This document shows positions 1-5,277 of a stretch of 5,277 nt of DNA, one piece after another; positions within the stretch are counted from its first letter, which is position 1; each line of letters starts with the position of its first letter. Position numbers and translations under genes: made by a program. Source of the stretch: Planctomycetota bacterium. GTDB lineage: Bacteria; Planctomycetota; Phycisphaerae; UBA1845; PWPN01. The notes below the pieces were generated by a model. The model was not told where the DNA came from and did not search any database. It worked only from the letters and a program-made list of their open reading frames with translations. The DNA lies in assembly GCA_016209665.1 (NCBI GenBank), contig JACQVT010000126.1:1-5277 (forward strand), written 5' to 3'.

Positions 1-99
1 CCCTGGACCTGCCCCGCCTGCGAGGAGGATGTGCCGGCGGGCTTTGAGATCTGCTGGAACTGCGGCCGGACGCATCCCCGGGCCGAGCCGACCGAGTGA
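1..99 (+). CDS. C-terminal end of a zinc-ribbon protein (partial)
   Basis: Frame 1 is open from the window edge to TGA at 97-99 and encodes 32 residues. Cysteines 4, 7, 18 and 21 of this fragment form CxxC-X10-CxxC, with the second pair in the context ICWNCG, a typical small structural zinc ribbon. The tail after it is short and polar. The family of the missing N-terminal part cannot be seen. Planctomycete proteins often carry such a ribbon at the extreme C-terminus behind a small unrelated domain, so this is probably a cytoplasmic protein. The next gene on the same strand begins about 136 bp later, with a palindromic element between them, so co-transcription is possible but not shown. Confidence 0.75.
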   Translation, partial: PWTCPACEEDVPAGFEICWNCGRTHPRAEPTE

Positions 100-161
100 C
101 GTGAAGATGCCGTTCACTGAGCCGAAGCGCAGAACGATATGCCGGCCAGCCGTTTTGGGTG

Positions 162-240
162 CCCCACGTCTTCAGACGTGGGGGAGCCGAAGACCGAACG
201 TCGAAGAATCATCGGCTCCCCCACCTCCAGAGGAGGTGGG
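162..240. repeat. Two-hairpin palindromic element with alternative pairing
   Basis: Three perfect inverted repeats overlap here. 162-171 pairs with 174-183 (10 bp, CCCCACGTCT, 2-nt spacer). 220-228 pairs with 232-240 (9 bp, CCCACCTCC, AGA loop). 178-190 pairs with 212-224 (13 bp, GTGGGGGAGCCGA, 21-nt spacer). The 13-bp stem uses bases belonging to both short hairpins, so RNA could form either the two outer hairpins or the central one. The element lies between the zinc-ribbon gene and the phosphatase gene. It may be a dispersed REP-like repeat or a transcript-level switch. The pairings are seen directly; the role is inference. Confidence 0.75.
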
Positions 241-871
241 CCACCGCCGGCTAAGACATTCTGCGTACCCACTTGGCGCGTCATGCCTGCCGCCGATGCT
301 GGCCGTCGTGATGATCGCCGGCCTGGCCGGTTGCCGCCGGGAGGACCCGCCCCCCGCCGCGCCGATCCTGGTGAACTTCCACGCCCTGGACGACGGGCGG
401 GTGTTTCGCTCGCCGCAGTTGTCGGCCGAGGCCCTGGCCTGGGTGATCGACCATCACGGCATCAAAACGGTCCTCAACCTGCGGGGGGGGCATCCCGAGG
501 AACCCTGGTATCGCGACGAGGCCGAGGTGTGTCGGGCAAAGAACGTGGGGCTCATCGACGTGCCGATGAGTTCCCAGTCGCTGCCGCCGCCGGAGCAGCT
601 CGAGTCGATCGTGAATACGCTCAAGACCGCCCCCCGGCCGATGCTGGTTCATTGCGAGAGCGGGGCCGACCGCACCGGTGCCGTCTGCGCCCTGTACCGT
701 CTCGACGTGCTCGGCCAGGACCGCGCCGCCGCCATGAGCGAGCTGTCGGCCGACTACTGGCATTTCCGGGCCAAGAAACCCTGCATGGACACGCTGATCG
801 AGATGTACGAGCCGAGTGCGGAATGGATGACCAGGTACGAACAGGAGTATCAGCAGATCACGTGCGAGTGA
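236..871 (+). CDS. TpbA-like dual-specificity/tyrosine phosphatase, predicted lipoprotein
   Basis: Predicted cysteine-dependent protein phosphatase of the TpbA-like dual-specificity group. It would hydrolyse phosphotyrosine or phosphoserine/threonine outside the cytoplasm. With the GTG start at 236 the product is 211 residues. The P-loop is HCESGADRTG with Cys140 and Arg146. An FRSPQ box lies near 57-61 and NLRGG near 81-85, both in the order usual for this group. Asp108 in LIDVPM may be the general acid. LAGC ending at Cys33 is a lipobox, preceded by a hydrophobic stretch and an Arg-rich n-region. The start is uncertain: ATG 296 would leave only 12 uncharged residues before the lipobox Cys, while ATG 29 would overlap the zinc-ribbon gene and translate the palindromic element. 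No well-spaced Shine-Dalgarno decides it. In Pseudomonas, TpbA acts in the periplasm on a c-di-GMP cyclase, but no such partner is present here. Family call firm, substrate unknown. Confidence 0.82.
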   Translation: MGHRRLRHSAYPLGASCLPPMLAVVMIAGLAGCRREDPPPAAPILVNFHALDDGRVFRSPQLSAEALAWVIDHHGIKTVLNLRGGHPEEPWYRDEAEVCRAKNVGLIDVPMSSQSLPPPEQLESIVNTLKTAPRPMLVHCESGADRTGAVCALYRLDVLGQDRAAAMSELSADYWHFRAKKPCMDTLIEMYEPSAEWMTRYEQEYQQITCE

Positions 872-879
872 ACAACAGA

Positions 880-1113
880 CTACCCCTCCACGCGAACCTC
901 CTCATACTGATTCTCGAGCACGCTGATCATCCGCCGGCGGGCCTGCTCGACCGTCGTGCCGTAGAACCGCGGGGCCACGCGGCCGGACTCCAACTCGCCC
1001 GTCTCGCTGAACCGGCCGAGGGTGCTCACCCAGTGGTCGGCCTCCTGGACGACCTCCAGCAGGTATCGGGTTTCGCGCCCGTCCGACGCGGCAGCCACGA
1101 CGATTTCACGCAT
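880..1113 (-). CDS. Small protein of unknown function (77 aa)
   Basis: I do not recognise the family. The 77-residue product starts at ATG 1113 and ends with TAG at 880-882. Upstream on the minus strand, GGGAG sits about 8 nt before the ATG, a reasonable ribosome binding site. The sequence looks like a real folded protein: a hydrophobic beta-like N-terminus (REIVVAAAS), a second strand-like segment (RYLLEVVQ), then a helix rich in Arg and Glu near 55-70. It has no signal peptide, membrane segment or cysteine, so it is probably cytoplasmic. It converges with the phosphatase gene, leaving 8 nt between stops and no obvious terminator. It lies 99 bp downstream of the secreted-protein gene on the same strand, with two hairpins between them. 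It may be the last gene of that series or have its own promoter. Confidence 0.68.
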   Translation of the reverse strand: MREIVVAAASDGRETRYLLEVVQEADHWVSTLGRFSETGELESGRVAPRFYGTTVEQARRRMISVLENQYEEVRVEG

Positions 1114-1131
1114 GGTCTGGTCTCCCGCCTT

Positions 1132-1156
1132 CTACACCCCACCCGGGGGAGTGTAG
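1132..1156 (-). other. Hairpin upstream of the 77-aa gene
   Basis: CTACAC at 1132-1137 is complementary to GTGTAG at 1151-1156. Read as minus-strand RNA, the stem extends to nine pairs with one U-G wobble and closes a 7-nt CCCGGGU loop. It ends 19 nt before the ATG at 1113. No T-run follows it on the minus strand, so it does not look like an intrinsic terminator. It could be a processing or stabilising structure between the two genes. Confidence 0.4.
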
Positions 1157-1175
1157 GACATCGCCGGGCGATTGG

Positions 1176-1195
1176 GGAATGGCGGTCCTCATTCC
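1176..1195 (-). other. Short hairpin just after the secreted-protein stop
   Basis: GGAATG at 1176-1181 pairs with CATTCC at 1190-1195 around an 8-nt loop. It begins 17 nt past the TGA (1213-1215) of the secreted-protein gene. There is no T-tract, so it is at most a weak 3'-end structure, and a 6-bp stem could be chance. Confidence 0.25.
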
Positions 1196-1212
1196 AGTGC
1201 TGGTGCGGCTCG

Positions 1213-2688
<1,476 letters not shown>

Positions 2689-2694
2689 CGCTTT

Positions 2695-2702
2695 CCCTCC
2701 TT
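2695..2702 (-). promoter_or_regulatory. Shine-Dalgarno of the secreted-protein gene
   Basis: On the minus strand this reads AAGGAGGG, with GGAGG ending 7 nt before ATG 2688. It fixes the start in front of the signal peptide. The 84-nt spacer 2689-2772 holds no other clear signal. Confidence 0.8.
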
Positions 2703-2772
2703 CACTTGCGAACCTCGGTTGTCTTTTCCGCTGCCACCGCGACGCCGTCCGAGATGCCGGCGCCGTCCACGG

Positions 2773-3654
2773 TCACCACCAGGACAGATCGCTATCGCGA
2801 ATCAGCGTCGCGCTTCGCATCAACTCCGTGAAGCTCGCGCTGGAGCGAAGGGCCTTGGGGAACCGCCCCGCGTTCTTCCACTCGACGTGCCCGTCTCCGA
2901 ACGACAGGTTGGTGCCCTCGAAGGGCAGCCACTGTCCGGCGGCGAACGACTGATACCAGGGGCCGTGATTGATCCGCCAGCGGGCCGCGCCGTACTTGGC
3001 CGCCGCCCCGCCCCAGAACATCAGCATGTCGCTCATCAGGGCCGCCCGGGCATCCGGCTCGTCCGTGACGTAGAGCTTCCGGAGACTGGGCACGGTCAGG
3101 CTCGAAGTCTCGCCAAGGGCGGCCCGCGGCTTGGCCGGGTCGTTCACCGCGTCGTGGAGACGACCGGCGTAGAAGTACGTGATGTGCACGTAGGGCGGCG
3201 ATTTCGCGTCGACCTGGTCCGTGCCGAGAATGTCGCCCAGCCGATCCTGATCGGTGACCTCCGGGCAATAGAACACCTCGGACGATTTGACCTTGTTGGG
3301 GTCCGCCGAGGGCTTGAAACCCGTCTTGAGCATCCGGTTGATGGTGCGGTGCATGGGCTCGGTCCACAGACCGAAAGCCTGCCCCTTGCCGGTGGCGGCG
3401 TCGACGTTGATCTGGGCCTGCGGGGGGAACTGGCGGTAGGTATTGTGATAGGCCATCATCGCGAGGCCGATTTCGTGGAGGTTGCTCGCGCAGAGGGTGC
3501 GGCGAGTCTGCTTGCGGGCCTGGGCCAGGCTGGGAACCAGGATCGCGACCAGCAGGGCGATGATGGCCACTACCACCAGGACTTCAATCAGCGTAAAACC
3601 CCTCGACCGGGGCATGCGGCCGAACACCGCGGAATGTTTGGGCTGCGTGATCAC
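2773..3654 (-). CDS. Pseudopilin-like protein with prepilin N-terminal cleavage/methylation motif
   Basis: The 293-residue product has a type IV prepilin/type II pseudopilin leader. Its basic n-region ends in RSRG, with predicted prepilin-peptidase cleavage between Gly19 and Phe20, mature FTLIEV with Glu24 at +5, and a hydrophobic helix to about residue 41. The globular part contains [15 protein letters not shown] (57-71), typical of large planctomycete pseudopilin-like proteins, and near the C-terminus FGDGHVEW (252-259). That box matches the DG part of the H-X9-DG processing-associated motif, but the position ten residues before the Asp is Pro244, not His. It is probably an inner-membrane-anchored subunit of a secretion or pilus-like assembly. 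The start is GTG 3654, supported by AAGGAGGT 8 nt upstream; an internal ATG would give MPRSRG, a shorter leader. It is first in the minus-strand series and is followed by the secreted protein, possibly a client or coregulated surface component (inference). Confidence 0.88.
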   Translation of the reverse strand: MITQPKHSAVFGRMPRSRGFTLIEVLVVVAIIALLVAILVPSLAQARKQTRRTLCASNLHEIGLAMMAYHNTYRQFPPQAQINVDAATGKGQAFGLWTEPMHRTINRMLKTGFKPSADPNKVKSSEVFYCPEVTDQDRLGDILGTDQVDAKSPPYVHITYFYAGRLHDAVNDPAKPRAALGETSSLTVPSLRKLYVTDEPDARAALMSDMLMFWGGAAAKYGAARWRINHGPWYQSFAAGQWLPFEGTNLSFGDGHVEWKNAGRFPKALRSSASFTELMRSATLIRDSDLSWW

Positions 3655-3662
3655 GGCACGCC

Positions 3663-3670
3663 ACCTCCTT
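3663..3670 (-). promoter_or_regulatory. Shine-Dalgarno deciding the GTG start of the pseudopilin gene
   Basis: The minus strand reads AAGGAGGT, a full anti-16S match, with 8 nt before GTG at 3654. This favours the rare GTG over the ATG twelve codons downstream. Confidence 0.85.
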
Positions 3671-3836
3671 GTTCACGTCCGTTCGTCGCAATTGAGGTAC
3701 ACGGACCGCCTGCGGGCGGATAGCCCCGTTCGTTGGACCCGACAAAAGCGTTTCACCCCATGCCGCCGGCGGGACATTGGGGGCCGACACCATCGCGCTG
3801 AGGATGAGCCAAACCGACATCCTCGCTCACTCTTGG

Positions 3837-3865
3837 ACTATATCGCGAGGGCGACCGCGAGTAAA
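3837..3865 (-). promoter_or_regulatory. Candidate sigma70-type promoter, minus strand
   Basis: On the minus strand TTTACT (3865-3860) lies 17 nt from TATAGT (3842-3837), matching TTGACA at 4/6 and TATAAT at 5/6. Transcription would start near 3830, giving a leader of about 175 nt for the pseudopilin gene. The GAGGATG/CATCCTC hairpin would form at the 5' end of that RNA. Consensus-only evidence; planctomycete promoters are poorly defined. Confidence 0.4.
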
Positions 3866-4142
3866 GGCGGATCAACTCGATATCGACGGCGGGCAGGCAA
3901 GGACCGCCCAGGGTTCAATCCATGCAGCAATTCATTCACATATGCTGATCGCCACTGCCGCCCTGGGGTTCATCGGAAACCCCGTGCCAACCTGATGTAA
4001 CATGCACCAACGGGACTTCTCCCGGAGCAGGCGCACGAAACGTTTCAACCCTCAGCGCGGGCCCGCCCGCGCGTGCCAGCCGTGCGGGATGCCCTCGATG
4101 GTTTCGCCGGCCCCGGTCCGGTGAAAACACTCAACAAGATGC

Positions 4143-4171
4143 TTGACATGCCTGGCTGGGCAAGTGACAAT
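4143..4171 (+). promoter_or_regulatory. Candidate sigma70-type promoter for the PEP-CTERM gene
   Basis: A perfect TTGACA at 4143-4148 is followed after 17 nt by GACAAT at 4166-4171, which matches TATAAT at 4/6 including the second A and final T. Transcription from about 4178 would give a leader of roughly 165 nt before ATG 4342. Confidence 0.5.
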
Positions 4172-4253
4172 GGAAGCCGTCAAATCAGCACCGCCATCCT
4201 GGAGGGGCAGTGCGCGTTCATTGGGTGTTCCGGAGAAAGAGAGCCGCTGGGGA

Positions 4254-4305
4254 CAACTTCTCGCCCGTCGGCAGTTCAGGGCTGTCGGTCGGATGGCAGA
4301 AGTTG
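4254..4305 (+). other. Structured leader upstream of the PEP-CTERM gene
   Basis: CAACTTCT (4254-4261) is complementary to AGAAGTTG (4298-4305). Inside it CGGCAG (4269-4274) can pair with CTGTCG (4282-4287) with one G-U wobble. This makes a two-storey stem ending 36 nt before the ATG, downstream of the candidate promoter. It leaves the Shine-Dalgarno free. It does not match a riboswitch class I know. Confidence 0.4.
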
Positions 4306-4326
4306 AGGGTGTGTGTCTCACTCAGG

Positions 4327-4334
4327 AAGGGAGG
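4327..4334 (+). promoter_or_regulatory. Shine-Dalgarno of the PEP-CTERM gene
   Basis: AAGGGAGG ends 7 nt before ATG 4342. It selects this start, which directly precedes a signal peptide, over in-frame ATG 4210, which would add 44 residues before it. Confidence 0.8.
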
Positions 4335-4341
4335 ACGACGA

Positions 4342-5103
4342 ATGCGAAAGCTAGCACTGGTATCGATGGTTCTGATGTTCGCGACGGGCGTGGCGAGTGG
4401 AGCGGTGACCACCTCGACACAGCATGGGCCGGAGTCTACGTCGTTGAACGGGCAGATCGCGGTCGGGGACCTGATCTCCGGCCAGATCGGCGTGGAGCAA
4501 GCGGGCGATACGGGCTGGCACCCGGCCGTCAGCGACCCGCTGGACAAGCTGCCCGCCTTCACCGATGACGCCGGTATCCGGGCCACCGGGCTGACCGGGC
4601 TCATGAACGACTTCCCCGGAGCCGGCAACCCGGCCAAGCTGGTCCGCTACAGCCTCAGCGGCGCCAAGGACGTCGCCAGCATCCAGATCCTCACCGGCAA
4701 CAACGGCAAGGATGGGCGGGTGTTCTCCACCACCGTGGTGCACTACTCGACCGACAACGCGGGCAGCTTCAACATGCTCGGCTACTTCCAGTCCGACCCC
4801 TCCGGCACAATCAACTCCGGGCAGTGGGGCTCGACGCTGTTGCAGATCTACGATGATGCAAGCTTGACCCTGCTGGCCGGCGTGACGCACGTGCAGTTCG
4901 ATCTCTACGCGGTCGACAACACCGGCGGCCAGAACCGCGACCCGTTCGACGGACTCAACCCCTTCACGGGGGCCGATGACGGGTTGAGCGCCGCGTTCGT
5001 CTCGCCGCTGGTCTTGGAGCTGGACGTGATCGAGGTGCCCGAGCCGGCGAGCCTGCTGCTTCTGGCGGCCGGCCTGTTCGTGTGCCGTCGTCGGGTAGCC
5101 TGA
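4342..5103 (+). CDS. PEP-CTERM sorted surface protein, paralogue of the 1213-2688 product
   Basis: The product has 253 residues. Residues 1-21 are a Sec signal peptide (MRKLALVSMV start, SGA cleavage site). The C-terminus is a textbook PEP-CTERM tail: VPEPAS at 232-237, a short hydrophobic segment to about 247, then Arg249-251. Such tails are recognised and processed by exosortase in the inner membrane, usually in organisms that make an exopolysaccharide; no exosortase is in this window. Residues about 22-230 match the N-domain of the secreted protein: 110-138 aligns without gaps to its 149-177 (12/29 identical, including DGRVF and STD), and 169-208 to its 226-265 (16/40, including DDA and NT). 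The fold is probably a beta-sandwich, but ligand and activity are unknown. The gene stands alone on its strand with a candidate promoter, a structured leader and a strong terminator. The start at 4342 is chosen by Shine-Dalgarno and signal peptide. Confidence 0.9.
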   Translation: MRKLALVSMVLMFATGVASGAVTTSTQHGPESTSLNGQIAVGDLISGQIGVEQAGDTGWHPAVSDPLDKLPAFTDDAGIRATGLTGLMNDFPGAGNPAKLVRYSLSGAKDVASIQILTGNNGKDGRVFSTTVVHYSTDNAGSFNMLGYFQSDPSGTINSGQWGSTLLQIYDDASLTLLAGVTHVQFDLYAVDNTGGQNRDPFDGLNPFTGADDGLSAAFVSPLVLELDVIEVPEPASLLLLAAGLFVCRRRVA

Positions 5104-5152
5104 CATCAAGCGACCGAGGCCGGAAGCCTCGACGCGCCCATCACGATCAACG

Positions 5153-5200
5153 ACGCGGGTTCCGATCCGGGAACGGACGGTCGGAACCCGCGTTCTTGTT
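5153..5200 (+). terminator. Intrinsic terminator after the PEP-CTERM gene
   Basis: A perfect 13-bp stem, ACGCGGGTTCCGA (5153-5165) with TCGGAACCCGCGT (5181-5193), closes a 15-nt loop and is followed by TTCTTGTT. It begins 49 nt past the stop at 5103. A smaller hairpin, CGAGGC/GCCTCG at 5115-5131, precedes it. The T-run is interrupted but the stem is strong. Confidence 0.8.
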
Positions 5201-5219
5201 CAGGGTCTCCAACGGAACA

Positions 5220-5273
5220 TGTGAGACCGGCTTGGAAGCCGGTCGATTGGACCGGCAAGATGCCGGTCCCACA
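5220..5273. repeat. Second two-hairpin palindromic element
   Basis: 5225-5233 pairs with 5236-5244 (GACCGGCTT, 9 bp, GG spacer), and 5250-5257 pairs with 5261-5268 (GACCGGCA, 8 bp, AGA loop). The outer ends 5220-5231 and 5262-5273 are also complementary at 11 of 12 positions, and the inner arms GCCGGTC (5238-5244) and GACCGGC (5250-5256) can pair too. The design mirrors the element at 162-240, including the AGA loop of the second hairpin. It is probably an intergenic dispersed repeat; it may continue past the window end. Confidence 0.7.
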
Positions 5274-5277
5274 CAGA

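Larger units (their letters stand above)
3655..4341. other. Divergent non-coding region (687 bp)
   Basis: No convincing gene was found here on either strand: open frames are short, lack ribosome binding sites and have random-looking composition. The region separates the minus-strand pseudopilin gene from the plus-strand PEP-CTERM gene. It holds promoter-like hexamers in each direction and several palindromes: GTCCGT/ACGGAC (3677-3682 and 3701-3706), CCGCC/GGCGG (3706-3719), GAGGATG/CATCCTC (3800-3824), TCGATATCGA (3877-3886), GGGGTT/AACCCC (3965-3983), GAAACGTTTC (4037-4046) and an all-GC 8-bp stem (4055-4072). No known riboswitch or tRNA was recognised. Confidence 0.7.

Noticed and set aside
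113..141. Possible promoter TTCACT-N17-GATATG before the phosphatase gene
   Set aside because: Only 4/6 and 3/6 matches; not distinguishable from chance.
29..235. N-terminal extension of the phosphatase to ATG 29
   Set aside because: It would overlap the zinc-ribbon gene by 71 nt, translate the palindromic element and bury the lipobox signal about 100 residues in.
3908..3922. GGGTTCAATCC resembling a tRNA T-arm
   Set aside because: The flanking bases do not form the T-stem, and no acceptor or anticodon arm fits around it.
3954..3995. Short open frame with a hydrophobic start (MLIATAALGF) in the divergent region
   Set aside because: No Shine-Dalgarno, very short, and no sign of being a real peptide beyond chance composition.
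4292..4308. TGGCAGAAGTTG as a sigma54 -24/-12 promoter of the kind known for some PEP-CTERM genes
   Set aside because: The TTG lies 2 nt too close to the GG and is followed by A rather than GC, so the required GG-N10-GC spacing is missing.
4351..5109. A 252-codon minus-strand frame opposite the PEP-CTERM gene
   Set aside because: The plus-strand frame has signal peptide, PEP-CTERM tail and Shine-Dalgarno; the minus frame has no recognisable domain and is a composition shadow.

Overview
The window looks like a GC-rich chromosome segment from a planctomycete, possibly of the Phycisphaerae type. This is inferred from the mix of protein types: a short-tailed PEP-CTERM surface protein, a large pseudopilin-like protein with a C-terminal DGHVEW box, and a secreted protein ending in Cys/Asp-rich calcium-type repeats plus a dockerin-like EF-hand pair. 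No rRNA, tRNA, CRISPR array, transposase or integrase was seen.

Layout. Bases 1-99 (+) are the last codons of a zinc-ribbon protein. A compact palindromic element (162-240) follows. Then comes a TpbA-like dual-specificity phosphatase, a predicted lipoprotein (236-871, +). It converges, with an 8-nt gap, on a 77-residue protein of unknown function (880-1113, -). Upstream of that on the minus strand are a secreted modular protein (1213-2688, -) and a pseudopilin-like protein (2773-3654, -), so 3654 to 880 reads as one minus-strand series. A 687-bp non-coding divergent region (3655-4341) holds promoter-like sequences in both directions. It leads on the plus strand to a PEP-CTERM protein (4342-5103), a strong intrinsic terminator (5153-5200) and a second palindromic element (5220-5273).

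Main biological point. The secreted protein at 1213-2688 and the PEP-CTERM protein at 4342-5103 share the same N-terminal secreted domain; two ungapped blocks align at 12/29 and 16/40 identities. Their C-termini differ: one has Cys/Ca-type repeats and a dockerin-like module, the other a PEP-CTERM sorting tail. They flank a pseudopilin-like gene and are divergently arranged, which suggests a small surface or secretion locus built by duplication and tail swapping. No ligand or function can be assigned from sequence alone. The phosphatase and the 77-residue protein show no evident link to this locus.
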